From Axinella damicornis (taxonomy: Eukaryota > Porifera > Demospongiae > Axinellida > Axinellidae): DNA of 64,000 nt. Below are positions 33,601-43,699 of this stretch, piece after piece. The translations under genes were made by a program, and so were the position numbers. Where the stretch lies: positions 9,066,689 to 9,130,688 of the forward strand of contig OZ007507.1 in NCBI GenBank assembly GCA_963931865.1, given 5' to 3'. How positions within the stretch are numbered: the first letter of the stretch is position 1; every line of letters begins with the position of its first letter. The notes under the pieces are model-generated. The model saw only the letters and a program-made list of their open reading frames with translations, was not told the DNA's origin and made no database searches.

Positions 33601-36242
33601 TGCTGGCTGAAGGCAGCTACTGTGAATACTATCACCCTCAGTTTACAAACCATGGATGTTGGGTGGACTAACCACAAGTGCAAACCACAAATAGTGGCAC
33701 TCTTTCATAGATGAATGCAGAGACTCTTAAAAGGTTTGGTAAGTGTGAAAGGTAGATTTGGCTATCCCTTTGAGTAATCCATCCCTGAACTATAGGATGT
33801 CTATCTCCCTATTGTTGTTGTAGCCGGGAGAGCAGGTGCAACTGTCCCTCTGGTCTTTAGTGATACACTGTGAGTGCTCCTACTTGCACTGTTAGCGTCT
33901 TTTATAACCTGAGGGCTAACAATTTACATTATCAGAATCTAGCAATAATCATCTAAATCGTGAAATGTTCTACCAGTGATGTGTTTCCTGCTACATACTG
34001 CAAGAGGATTCCCAGACATGGGTTGGTCAGGTGTAGGCCCTCTTACGGCAGCTTTGAAGTGATGAAGACGTCCTCTCTTTTGAGTCGTCCATCCCTGAAC
34101 CATCTCTGTAGCACATTGCCAATCTCCCTGTCGTTGTTGTAGCGAGGTGAGCAGTCAAAGCGTCGGTAACCGGCTCTCAGAGCTGTCTCCACTGCCTCTT
34201 TAATCTCACCCGGCTTAGTCAGCCACATTCTGTACGGACAAAAAAAACAGTAATTGCTCAGTATAGGCGTCACATCTCAGTAATGGGTATGATGTCATCT
34301 ATGCTTAGTAATGGATATGATGTCATCACTGTTCAGTAACGGGTATGATGTCATCACTGCTCAGTAACGGGTATGATGTCATCACTGCTCAGTAACGGGT
34401 ATGATGTCATCACTGCTCAGTAACAGGTATGATGTCATCACTGCTCAGTAACGGGTATGATGTCATCGCTGCTTACTAGCCAACAACATTGATCTCATTT
34501 TCACATGACGTGGTCTATTCCAGAGACTTTTAGTAGTACTTAAGAAAATTGTAGGTTGTCCAGGTTTCTGCTGTGTGTAAACTTGTGGTAAACTTGTCAT
34601 GGAAACGAAGGTTAATCTTACAGATTGCTTGTTGAACAGTACCACACCAACAGACATATATACTCACCCCAAGCCAAAGGCTGGCACTTTCATCCCAGTG
34701 TTGAGTGTGAGCGACCAAACCTGAGAAAGAGACAGAGAGATCGATGAAGTTCCCAACCATTTCTCAATAGCCTCATTCCCAGGCTCCTCCCCAGCTTTTT
34801 GTCGCTTACTGTACAGTACAGTATGCGACAAAAGGCTGGTAGAGTATGTGATGAAAAGCTGGGGAGGAGCCTGGCTTTTGTCGCAGTGAACAGGCTGGGG
34901 AGGAACCTGGGAACAAGGCTAATTCTCAACACACATGTACAAATTATAATGCTCGCAAGCCAAGCAGTTCAATTTTATTTGCTCATCTTACTGTGCTCAT
35001 CATTTCACAGCCGAACTACGCAATACGTTCACAGATGTACTACCGTACGCGTGCTTAATAAGCATATGCGCCTATATCTCCACAGGATGAAAATATGTGG
35101 CCAAAAATGATAAATTCAAACGACATTCCTTGACTAGGAAGTGCATTTGGAATTCCCACTCCATAGAATCAAAAAAGGTGGAGCTTCTGGAAGAAGACTT
35201 TAGCACTCAACAAAGAGTAGCTTGGGATGAGAGTCGAACCTGCACCTAACAGCAAATACACACTTATAAGCCATGGCGCTCTGAGTTTAGTTCCTGAAAG
35301 AATGCATTCAGCTATTTACCAAGTTCTAAAACAACTCTCATGCACTGCTCAAGGTACAAACTTTGTAATCCGGGAGTAGTAATGAACATCACGGATCCGA
35401 GTGGCACAGAACAGCATTGCTAAGAGTGATATACAGACACTACTCCTACTCACTGTTGCTGTCTTCAATTGGTTCCATACTTGTCACAGCTCAGACTGAT
35501 GTTAGGCGAAGACTAACCTTCATTGAGACTAGCTACTTCAGGTCCCACGAAACTACTGCCGGTATAATTTGCGTGCTCCCCGGTTTGGGTTTTAACAAGG
35601 GCCATCATTATGTTTCATGTTGGGTCAGAACTGACCAACTAACCTACCGGTCTGGTCCTGGTTTTAACGAAGGCCGATGAAACTTTCCATTAGTAACAGT
35701 GTAGCACGCTTTGCAGTAGAAGTGGCTAGGAGCACCATGCAATGGAATGTATAATTTACACTTGGCTCTAACTATTCCTGAGATACACCCCCTATTGACA
35801 AATGAGCTATTTTGCATACCCTAGGACAGAAATCACGCTTTGTAAACCAGGAAAATTTACGGAGTACAATGGAATACGGAAACACTGCAAATCCTCTATG
35901 GGACAAATTAATTACTTGTCAACGGGTGTATCCTGGAATAGCTCAATAGTAGACGTGCACAAAAGTGAAGAATGCTATTAGTGGATCACCAACCAGTTTC
36001 CAACCCCACCCTGTGTACAGATCGCTTCCAGCATGTAAACAACCCCACAACTTTAGTTTGGAGAAGTTGATAAGGAAACTGCCAGGTTGGAAAACGAGCC
36101 TGCTGTAGCAATATACCGTACAATGGCTTTGGGTCAAAGTTTACTAATATTAACAACCGCCAGCTAATGTAGCTGCCGCGTGTAGATCTAGTTCAGGCTG
36201 TAGCCCACTGGACTTTGAAGCCCAATTACATACCTTCGCCAT
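24658..36242 (-). CDS. Aldo-keto reductase, 7 coding exons, 324 aa
   Basis: Coding exons in transcript order are 36242-36234, 34720-34668, 34229-34047, 32747-32561, 31603-31429, 28890-28763 and 24897-24658. Every junction has GT-AG borders and matching phase, and the sum is exactly 324 codons plus stop, the family's usual length. The product is an NADPH-dependent (beta/alpha)8 barrel reductase of carbonyls, presumably cytosolic. The catalytic tetrad is complete: Asp and Tyr in DCSPRYNND, Lys in FITSKLP, His in YLHWP. Other family marks are LNTGMKVPAFGLG, GLVKAIGVSNFS, LNSVECHPYFQQ, EAHTPLGRPG and MAVIPKSS. Exon 1 encodes only Met-Ala-Lys before GTATGT and is the least certain part. Introns reach ~3.9 kb and contain a piggyBac relic, MITEs, a minisatellite and a decayed copy of exon 3. 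The substrate cannot be told. Confidence 0.92.
24898..25685. other. AKR last intron, unassigned part
   Basis: This is intronic sequence. ORFs such as the one at 24830 run antisense to the exon and are shadows. Confidence 0.5.
25686..27377 (+). pseudogene. piggyBac-type transposase relic
   Basis: A DDE_Tnp_1_7 (piggyBac) transposase lies antisense in the last AKR intron. The N-terminus starts MDTQFQACQ with an acidic Ser-rich stretch. The next ~200 residues expected in the family are missing, replaced by a CT-rich tract. The core resumes at GYDPLYKVRPLVDHL (26252). The three catalytic Asp are visible in HLSVDEMM, YIDNYFYTS and GGVDLADQ. A frameshift at about 26448 leaves a stop after NAEAKT. 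A second shift near 27300 separates the body from the C-terminal Cys-rich finger (CAVCSG ... CPKCDVHLC). The insert is therefore dead. I could not find convincing piggyBac ends with TTAA. Confidence 0.88.
26000..26165. repeat. CT-rich low-complexity tract
   Basis: About 165 bases made almost only of C and T (units such as CCCTTCCTCC) sit inside the transposase relic. The predicted Pro/Ser and Arg/Gly/Glu ORFs are artefacts. Confidence 0.9.
27420..27945 (-). repeat. Blocks B and A, inverted right copies
   Basis: 27420-27660 is the inverse of 17395-17645 (GTGCGTAGGTACGTGG, TACGTACGTACGTCGC, CAGGACAATGAATACTCAT). 27888-27945 is the inverse of 16978-17045. Both lie in the last AKR intron. Confidence 0.75.
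27657..28054. mobile_element. TTCCCAG-family element with longer interior
   Basis: The left end AGCCTCATTCCCAGGCCC and the right end GGGAACTAGGCTA face each other, with a doubled GAGGCTGGGAACGAGGCTGG at the right. Block A lies inside. Confidence 0.45.
28891..30127. other. AKR intron 5, distal part
   Basis: No exon is recognised between the exon at 28763-28890 and the MITE at 30128. It contains a G25 tract at 29550-29574. Confidence 0.5.
29550..29574. repeat. G25 homopolymer
   Basis: This is an uninterrupted run of 25 G. Confidence 0.95.
30128..30762. mobile_element. MITE with CAGGCCCGTAGGCT inverted ends
   Basis: The left end CAGGCCCGTAGGCT (30128-30141) and the right end AGCCTACGGGCCTG (30749-30762) are perfect 14 bp inverted repeats. 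TGACT flanks both sides (30123-30127, 30763-30767), a likely 5 bp target duplication. The interior has no transposase. A TTCCCAG hairpin (30513-30560) is nested inside it. Confidence 0.85.
30513..30560. mobile_element. TTCCCAG-family hairpin nested in MITE
   Basis: GGCTCGTTCCCAG and CTGGGAACGAGG form a 48 base hairpin. Confidence 0.75.
33775..33840 (-). pseudogene. Decayed partial copy of AKR exon 3
   Basis: This segment resembles 34080-34150 inside AKR exon 34047-34229. They share TCCATCCCTGAAC, ATCTCCCT.TTGTTGTTGTAG and GAGCAG. The copy carries several substitutions and a small deletion, and flanking GT-AG sites are not evident. It looks like an old local duplication of part of an exon into the neighbouring intron. 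Confidence 0.6.
34276..34480. repeat. 28 bp minisatellite with TGATGTCA in every unit (AKR intron)
   Basis: About seven units of CAGTAACGGGTATGATGTCA plus TCACTGCT lie just upstream (transcript sense) of AKR exon 3. Each unit carries TGATGTCA, one base from the CRE/ATF site TGACGTCA. Confidence 0.92.
34768..34921. mobile_element. TTCCCAG-family MITE (154 bp, AKR intron 1)
   Basis: AGCCTCATTCCCAGG and CCTGGGAACAAGGCT form the ends. The interior repeats AGCTTTTTGTCGC-like and GGGGAGGAGCCTGG segments in opposite orientation. Confidence 0.75.
34922..36233. other. AKR intron 1, distal part
   Basis: No further exon is needed by phase. A minus-strand segment near 35220-35290 (GGTTCGACTCTCATCC) looks like a Pol III B box, but a tRNA fold is not seen, so it is at most a SINE remnant. 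Confidence 0.4.
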
Positions 36243-38387
36243 TTCATAAGATCTCGATAGTGGTTCCAGGTGTTCGTATAGACGCGATCGCGACCAGTAC
36301 CAATGCCTACAATGCCACCTTTGCACGTGCATGACGGCGCGCGCTAGAATGCAGAAGCCCCAGAATTTCAAGCAATTACATTGCAACAGAGCATGATATC
36401 AAAACTTGATTTTGGCTGTAGTGCTTGACACAAACACCAAAGGTGGTTACAAAGTACATAAAAGGAGACATTCATCACTTGTTATGCTTTCCCCCCCCCC
36501 CCTAAATTAATTGATGTCCCCTCAACAACGTTAACATCAATACATTAAGATTTTAACGTGTGTGCGTCTGTGCGTCTGATTATTCTAGAATAATAGGCTA
36601 CATTTCTTTTCCAAGAATAATAGGCTGAAAATAGGGTATCACATCATTCATGTGTAGCTAGCTATCTATTCAACATGCATAATATTATGGCGATGTGGTA
36701 GGCTTCAATGACAAACTCCCTGGAATGAAATGCCAAAGCTACCTAGTACCTATCCTCAGTCCCATCCCATTATTTTAGCTATGATTATACAAAATGTAGG
36801 TGTGATGTGACTGCATGAGGATGGGTAATGACATTTCTCCTGGTTTGGATGATTGGATCTTTGAGAAGTGCGGAGTATCTGTATGATAATGACAGCAGTC
36901 AAAATAATTATTTACTTTTGTAGCTAGCACATACCCTGTATATAGATTGCGTAGCTCTGTATGCATGCATCGGCAACTGATGGGTATGCTTATGCCGATA
37001 CAATGGTGTGTAATCATTTAGCTACACCTTTAAATTACTGCCTTCACTATAATTATCCCATCAGTAGTCCATGTAGATTGGACTTGAGGAGCAGTGGAAA
37101 CAAAACCCTAAGCCAGTTGGGCAGTTATGAATCCAGTGCATGGTTCAAATGAAGAGGAAAAGCTGTGCATGCATGGAATCCGACATTCTTGCCTCTACAT
37201 GCACTATGAAAACCTTCACTATGTATTGATACTTTTCACCTTCAGGAGAATTTTAGTACGAGCTCCCATGGTTTCCCGGATCTCAGCAGTGTGACAGTAA
37301 GAGCAAACTCTTAGTAATAAGTTCTTTGTGCGCCTCAGGGGGTTCTAATTGTGCTACACATTCAATTAAGAAGCCTATACTTAATGACATTAGGATAATG
37401 ATATTCCTGCACTGAGGTGAATTAAATACCAAAAATGCCACTGTTGTCAATGGTATTCTAGTATGTAGCAAAAATTGGTAAAATGATCAGTTGGGTTAGG
37501 CCTGATTACACTGAAGAGGTAGAAACAATTTCCCAAAAGTTGTGACTGAGTCTCATGAAAACTGAATGGCAACTTGGCAAGTGGTGTTGTTAAAACTAAA
37601 ACGCTACTCTGTCATGTATATTTGGCCTAACCTACTGTGTACGTACAACTGTATCAGTGACTCTGATGTACGTACAATTTATACTTAGCTAGCAAGGACC
37701 CACAGATGATTCAGAATCTACGATTCAGGCCGGCCCAAAGGGGTCATCAATTGTACTTGTACATGTGACTGCCAAGTTTTGTCACCATGCAATTGCAAAG
37801 TGTCTGACATGGATGGTTTGTACATGCATGTCTGCCTTGTAGATTTTCTCTAAGGGCAAACCATCACTGTTTCAATTATTCATATGCAGACTGAAACACA
37901 GAACACTTAGCTATGCATGGGTAGCTATACAGTGGCTCAAGCTCACATGTTAATTGGACTGGACTCGACTGGACTCGACTGCATGGGGTGATGTTTCGTT
38001 TTTCAACAATAGCTGGCTCTCCTGTGGTGTAGAAACTGCATGCTAGCTATAGCTACCCACTAGTTTACTCATAACTAGCTCTGTTTGACAATCAGACGTT
38101 TTTCTTTGTAGTCTAAGTGGTCATGAGTGGGCCAAACGCCAGTGTAGCTACATGCACATTTATTGGCTTCAACAGGCAAGTAGTTAGAACCTTTAGTTAT
38201 AGCTGTTATAATTCTGAGATCTGAAGCTCGAAGACTGTGTGAATGGTGCTGTCTGATGTACATGAGCAACGCATTCCGTCATTAATAATCTCTGGTTCAG
38301 GTAGTGTACTGACTCTACCTCCAATGACATATTGCATGAGTAAGGGAGTTTACAATGACTGGACAGAAGTGTTCCTATAATTAGCTA
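36243..38387. other. AKR 5' flank and intergenic region
   Basis: The AKR promoter should lie just above 36242 on the minus strand, but I cannot identify a TATA box. There is a C12 run at 36491-36502. No gene is supported. Confidence 0.5.
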
Positions 38388-38477
38388 CAAGTTATGAAAA
38401 TGTAACAGGATTTAGGGATACCAGAACGGTAAAAAGTAAGGAAACAAGAGGGATAATCGAACATAACAGTGAAGTAT

Positions 38478-38513
<36 letters not shown>

Positions 38514-38645
38514 ACAGAGATCTTCTTCCATATAATGAAAAAGATATGCTAGGGGGGATTGTATACTTCACTGTTATGTTCGATCATCCTCTCTTGCATC
38601 CATACTTTTCGCCGTTCTGGTATCCTGTTACATTTTCATTACTTG
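38388..38645. mobile_element. Palindromic MITE, copy 2, with C35 tract
   Basis: It is homologous to 2371-2640. Ends CAAGTTATGAAAATGTAACA and TGTTACATTTTCATTACTTG pair. In the left arm, where copy 1 reads ATACAATCACCCCTACAGAG, this copy has a run of 35 C at 38479-38513. Confidence 0.85.
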
Positions 38646-40015
38646 TTTATGTAAATATTTTAGCAGCAGGCGCATGTTTGAGCTGAAGTTTGCCGTCACA
38701 GAGCAGAAGTCAGCTACCTCACAGGCACTTGGGCAGTAGGTGTCCTTGCCTTGGTATGACTCAGGTATTACACTTCCAGCATTGGCTGAAGAATCAGGCC
38801 CAGGCATCTCAAGTCAACCCTTCCCTGGATGGATTGCAAAGCCAGCTCTCCCTGTCTGAAGACCATAGGCAGTTTATAGTAGCTAGCTAGGGACATAATT
38901 AGGCTACGTTGTTGAACCATACTTGAGTCTTGAGATAGGCATTCACCCTGCTCACAGAATACAGTAGTTAGCAACATAGCTAAATCATGCGTACAGGGAC
39001 TTACCTCAGTCTTGTAAAGTGTGCCTCGTTTGAGACAACACAACGCAATGCATCTTCCCCACTGTGACGTTTCTCGTATCGTTGCTAAGTGAATTGAATT
39101 GATATTACTGACTGACCCAGTGTGGGCATGCAGCATACAACAGCAACAATGGCAGTTACACGTACAATGCACACGAACAACATACACAGAGTTAGAAGTG
39201 CAATGCACCTGCCGGCTGTCACGTCGAAGTGAGGGATCACATCCTGAGAGCAGCAAAAACTGAGATATGGAGACCTCAGACGGCGATATTTGACACACGA
39301 CCACCACCCTGGAGCACATGTGACAGCTCCATTGGCCACTCTTCTTGGTCAGGGAGAGGGAAATGGGAAAGGGTTCACACACAACACACAAAGAAAAAGC
39401 TGGCAAGTGAGCCTTTGTTGTATGCAGCAATCAGACGGATGAGTCTTTGTTAACCTTCACTGGATCAGAGAGGACCATATCGATAGCTTCAGAAATTTCA
39501 CACAGCATCGTTATGTGCGCATGCGTACAAATTACTAAAATGGCGTGCCAATTGAAGCCATAGTTTTTGAGTGAGTAGCCGCAGCCGCCTGGTGTGAGAC
39601 AAAGCGGTGCACTGCTCGGTATAAATGCTGCTGTTTCGTGCGTAAACCATCGCGAGAAATTGAGGCGACGTTGAGCTAGCCCGTCTGAAGGAGAGGCCGG
39701 TGTCATCGCGGATGCCTAGATTGGACGTGATCCGCTAGCGATATGTCCGGTCGGGCGCAATCAGCTAGGGCGCAATCCGTATTATCTATGATTGCGTCCA
39801 CCCGGATTAGCGGAAGCCATTACCTGGTGTGGTACTTTCGCGACACGAAGAGTCTTGTTGGTCATGAAAGCACTCGAAGATGAACGGTATGTGGTTATAG
39901 CTAAAGGCTTATAGCTAAGTTGGAGAGATATTAGCATATATAGCTAGCTAGCTAGCGCTATTGCGTGTAGCTACGTCGTATACCAAAATATAGAGTCTAT
40001 ACCGACTCTATGATG
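38646..40015. repeat. Duplicated module, copy 2, ending ~270 bp before TRIM gene 1
   Basis: Collinear with 2641-3585 but about 400 bases longer, with extra sequence mainly at 39090-39500 and 39690-39820. The last shared block (CACTCGAAGATGAACGGTAT to GAGTCTATACCGACTC) ends about 270 bases before the TRIM start. The 220 aa minus-strand ORF at 38768-39430 is not conserved in copy 1 and has no recognised domain. Confidence 0.8.
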
Positions 40016-40029
40016 AATGCGAACTTGAA

Positions 40030-40145
40030 CAATACAGGTGGCTATACTAACTCTAGTCCAGTGCAGTCCTGGACTGCAGTCCTGGACTCCAGTCCACTCC
40101 AGTCCAGTGCAGTCCTGAACTCCAGTCCACTGGTCCAGTGAATAA
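40030..40145. repeat. CCAGTCCA-rich tract
   Basis: Irregular repeats of AGTCCAGT/GCAGTCCTGGACT with local palindromes. Similar TGGACTGGACT runs occur at 61140-61600. Confidence 0.7.
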
Positions 40146-40210
40146 AGATCGGAATTGAGGAAAGTGCTCACGCATGTGCTCGCCTTCCTCAATTCCGTGC
40201 ACGCACTGCG

Positions 40211-40245
40211 TCATTTCCTGCGTTAGCCATCGCGCCAATTATAAA
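40211..40245 (+). promoter_or_regulatory. Core promoter of TRIM gene 1: TCATTTCCTG box and TATA box
   Basis: TCATTTCCTG lies at 40211-40220 and TATAAA at 40240-40245, 39 bases before the ATG. The same box and a TATA box precede TRIM gene 2. TTCCTG is an ETS-like core. Confidence 0.6.
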
Positions 40246-40284
40246 GGTAGCTACCATTGTTGGACTCGCACAGTATATCTCACA

Positions 40285-42477
40285 ATGTCAGGGCCGAGTC
40301 TGGGCCTAGAGACTTCGCGATCGAGTTCAGTTTGTGTTAAACAGGTTAAAGACGAGTTGATCTGCTCGATTTGCTTAGACTTTCTCCGTGAACCAATCCT
40401 GTTGTCTTGTGCGCACTCGTATTGTCGAAGCTGCCTGGATGACCTCATCCGGACGTGCGATACTGAGACCTCTGCGGTGCACTGTCCTAACTGTCGCGCA
40501 GTCACGAACGTCCCTAACAATGACATGGACAGCCTACGGACGAACTTCAAACTGAAAAGTTTGGTGGACATCGTATCACAAAGCGATAAGCAACAATCCA
40601 GTGAAGTAATTCTTCAGCAATCAGAAATGCAGGTTGATTCGAGGCAATTGCCTTTGTGCAGTCAGCACTGCCTACCGCAGGAATACTACTGCAGAGACTG
40701 CAGTGAGTTACTCTGTCGTCGGTGCATGATGGATCAACACCGCCATCACAACTATGAGGAAGCCGATGCCGTATTGTCGGAACACCTCGCAGCACTGCAA
40801 AGCTTTGTACAACCGGCGCGGGAAGCTCTTATGAAAGCAGAAGATACGGTAGGAACGATTGCCCAACGAAAGGAAACCGTGTCGGCCAATGCCGCAAGCG
40901 TTAAGGCCAACATTACTGCTTTTTTCGACCGTGCGCGCGAGCTACTAAACGAGCGGGAACAAATTCTTCTTGGTAATGTTGTACAGCACACCGCAACAAG
41001 CGTCAATCGGCTAGGTGGACTGGCGGATACCGTCCAGGGCGATCGCATTTCAATTCTTGCTATCATCAAACGTATCGAGAGGTCAGAGAATTCCAGGGAT
41101 GTGTCTGTTCTAACAGAGTTTAAGGCTGTAGCTGAAAGGTTAATCACACTTCGGCACTCCATCCTCTCAACCTTTGAATCAATCTCTTCCCAAGAACAGC
41201 CTCTTGTTTTTGCTGAAGATCAGTCACTGTGTGTTCCAATAACCAAACTTGGGACACTAATGGTGGGCATGGAGCATGCCAACATTCATCCTGCAGCTGA
41301 TAGTCCCTCTATGAAGGCTGTCACATCTACATCTGACAGAAACCGTCACCCATTGACACCTGGTCCAATGCTGCAAACAGGTGCAGTACACCAAGTGGAC
41401 GGTACTCTTCCTCGGGGAACAGACTACGAGACTGGGCAACCAAAGCCTAATACCATGTCCACCTGCTACAGAGATCCTACATATGGTGCAGCAAAGGTTG
41501 ATGAGAAAAGCTACGAAGTAACAAAAGAGATGGCAACAACACAAAAGGTGGTCAAATGTATGCATAGACAGTCTCTGCCAATCTTTCCAAGCATCCAGCA
41601 AGCATGCAAGCCTCAGCAACTTTCCAAAAGTTTGTCAATGCAGTACTTCACAGCCACGAAGAAGCCAGAAATGGTAATCATGTGCAGCAAAGGCCATGCA
41701 CATGATGACATTCACCCATGTGGAATAGCAGTTGGCCATAGTGATTCGATATTTGTGTCCGATGTACGCAGTCACTTAGTGAAAGTTCTTGCCAGTAATG
41801 GAAAAGCGATTGACACGTTCGGAGGTAAAGGCAAACATTCTGGTCAATTTCGTGCCCCATGCGCACTAGCAATTGACCGAGAGCAAAACATCTTCATCTT
41901 GGAGAGGGAAAATCGGAGAATTCAGAAGTTCTCAAATGGCACTTTCACCACCATTGGACAAAAGGGAAGTAAACTAGGAGATCCATGGGGGATAGCAGTA
42001 ACCGATGAAAGGATCTTTGTTACAGACTGGCAGAAGAATTGCGTCTACATTTTAGATCGAAATGGGAAGCATCTAGGCTGCATTGCATCGGACAGCATAA
42101 TGTTAAAGCTACCAGCTGGAATAGCAGTGACAAGCGAAGGCCATCTTTTGGTGGCGGATCAGGAAAACCACTGCATCTGGATGATAACTCAAGACGGAAG
42201 AATCATACGACAAATTGGGTATAAAGGAGACAAACCTGGACAGCTCAACTCTCCATACGGCATTGCAATCGACACCAATGGATTGGTCATTGTTACAGAG
42301 AGTGGAAATTCACGAGTGTCTGTGTTCTCACAACAGGGTGAATTCCTGATGTGTTTTGGGGGAAGGGGATCCGAGGAGGGAAGATTCAACCAACCACGCC
42401 ATGTAAGTGTAAACTCAAAAGGCCAGATAGTAGTTGCTGATGAGATGAACCAACGCATCCAGATATTTGAATTGTAA
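40285..42477 (+). CDS. TRIM-NHL protein (RING, B-box, coiled coil, NHL), 730 aa
   Basis: A probable RING-type E3 ubiquitin ligase encoded in one exon. RING: Cys27, Cys30, Cys42, His44, Cys47, Cys50, Cys67, Cys70. B-box 2: Cys125, His128, Cys136, Cys139, Cys144, Cys147, His152, His155. A helical coiled-coil region spans about 165-300. The C-terminal NHL beta-propeller spans about 468-730, with repeats such as GIAVGHSDSIFVSD, ALAIDREQNIFILE, GIAVTSEGHLLVAD, GIAIDTNGLVIVTE and HVSVNSKGQIVVAD. No filamin repeat is seen. The ATG at 40285 is preferred over 40174 because it follows the TATA box and matches the start of the paralogue. It is closely similar to the protein at 52292-54481 except in the linker (about 325-465). 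NHL propellers bind RNA or protein partners; this one's partner is unknown. Confidence 0.93.
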   Translation: MSGPSLGLETSRSSSVCVKQVKDELICSICLDFLREPILLSCAHSYCRSCLDDLIRTCDTETSAVHCPNCRAVTNVPNNDMDSLRTNFKLKSLVDIVSQSDKQQSSEVILQQSEMQVDSRQLPLCSQHCLPQEYYCRDCSELLCRRCMMDQHRHHNYEEADAVLSEHLAALQSFVQPAREALMKAEDTVGTIAQRKETVSANAASVKANITAFFDRARELLNEREQILLGNVVQHTATSVNRLGGLADTVQGDRISILAIIKRIERSENSRDVSVLTEFKAVAERLITLRHSILSTFESISSQEQPLVFAEDQSLCVPITKLGTLMVGMEHANIHPAADSPSMKAVTSTSDRNRHPLTPGPMLQTGAVHQVDGTLPRGTDYETGQPKPNTMSTCYRDPTYGAAKVDEKSYEVTKEMATTQKVVKCMHRQSLPIFPSIQQACKPQQLSKSLSMQYFTATKKPEMVIMCSKGHAHDDIHPCGIAVGHSDSIFVSDVRSHLVKVLASNGKAIDTFGGKGKHSGQFRAPCALAIDREQNIFILERENRRIQKFSNGTFTTIGQKGSKLGDPWGIAVTDERIFVTDWQKNCVYILDRNGKHLGCIASDSIMLKLPAGIAVTSEGHLLVADQENHCIWMITQDGRIIRQIGYKGDKPGQLNSPYGIAIDTNGLVIVTESGNSRVSVFSQQGEFLMCFGGRGSEEGRFNQPRHVSVNSKGQIVVADEMNQRIQIFEL

Positions 42478-42789
42478 ATTAACAAACAGATCAACAGAAT
42501 GGTCATGACGTTAGCCATGCATGCCATTACAATTAACATTTGTGTGTTTGTCCATTTATTCTTGTGACATGTGCAATATGCACTCAGCCGACACACACGA
42601 CTTACATGTTCTATACCAGTATTACTGCCAGTGCCAACCCTATAGTCTATATATCATCTGTTTGGTAATTATTTTGATTACTAAAGCATAATTTTTATAC
42701 AGTCATATTTCTCTGGCTATTTCAACAAATACAGTGCTTGTAAAATATTCAGTGCAGGCAAGTGAACTGTTTACCATTGTGGTTGTGAA

Positions 42790-42925
42790 TCTACAGCATA
42801 CATGAGAAGCCAGTAAACAGAATAGCATAGCTCGACTTATTAGTGAAGCCAGCATTAAACAGCAAAGACATAGCTAACATAACTATCGCAATTATAATAG
42901 CTTGTGAAGCCAGCAATGATATTAA
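42790..42925 (+). repeat. 3' flank repeat shared by the NHL copies
   Basis: The motif GAAGCCAG(C/T) with ATAGCTAACATAACTA and CTTGTGAAGCCAGC here recurs at about 44370-44475, after the NHL relic. A looser copy at 54655-54745 follows TRIM gene 2. The copied units seem to have included the 3' flank. Confidence 0.6.
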
Positions 42926-43699
42926 CTTTGAGGGTGTCAGTTTCACTCTGCTATCTATAGGATTGTACAGAAGCCAGGCCATGCAGCTACAAGGATTCAG
43001 TCAGCAGCCTGAATGTGCATGCATACATAGTGCCTATACATGATGATAGTTGTGCTCCAAATTCTGGATTGATAACGGCCTCGGAACGAGGCTAGGATTG
43101 ACGGTTTTGTAAACACTGTTGAGAATGAAGTCCAAGGATCCAGTGGATATCGATGATTGATATCTGATCTTGAGTATCAGGAGCCTGTTCACCAGTTTAA
43201 TCACAATTGCAACCCTGAATGCTCAAAGCCTGATCTGGCTATGAAACTGACAATTCAAGCTACCCATTGCAAGTCTGTATAATTATGTCCCCACTGAAAC
43301 CCTGTTTACTTATACAAGGTCACTATAATGCATGGCAAATGCCTACGAGCATCAACATTCAAGCAGTGTGGCTATTTATGGACCAGCATCTCCAAATTCA
43401 TGTAGCTACTACTGAGGTATCAATTGCTTTCTATACGCCCATCACTCTTTGCTGGAAAAGCTCATGGAAAGGGCACTATACCTTTTCCTTCACAATTCCA
43501 TTACCACCCACGTCTGGCTTCATTCCTAGTAGCTAGCCATACAAAATCACCAACACTCCTAATAGTGCACATATTTTGTTCTATACTGATCAGTTTTGGG
43601 GACTATATATGTGCATGCCTGCAAGAAATTGGTGAACTGAACATAGCTACATTGATCTTGGAGGCTCTGAGCCATATAGGAAAATTTTCTGAGAGCTAG

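Noticed and set aside
35215..35297. tRNA gene on the minus strand
   Set aside because: It has GGTTCGACTC and an A-box-like stretch, but the T stem does not pair.
38768..39430. 220 aa minus ORF
   Set aside because: It is not conserved in the homologous module at 2641-3585, has no domain and is Cys/Ser/His-biased.
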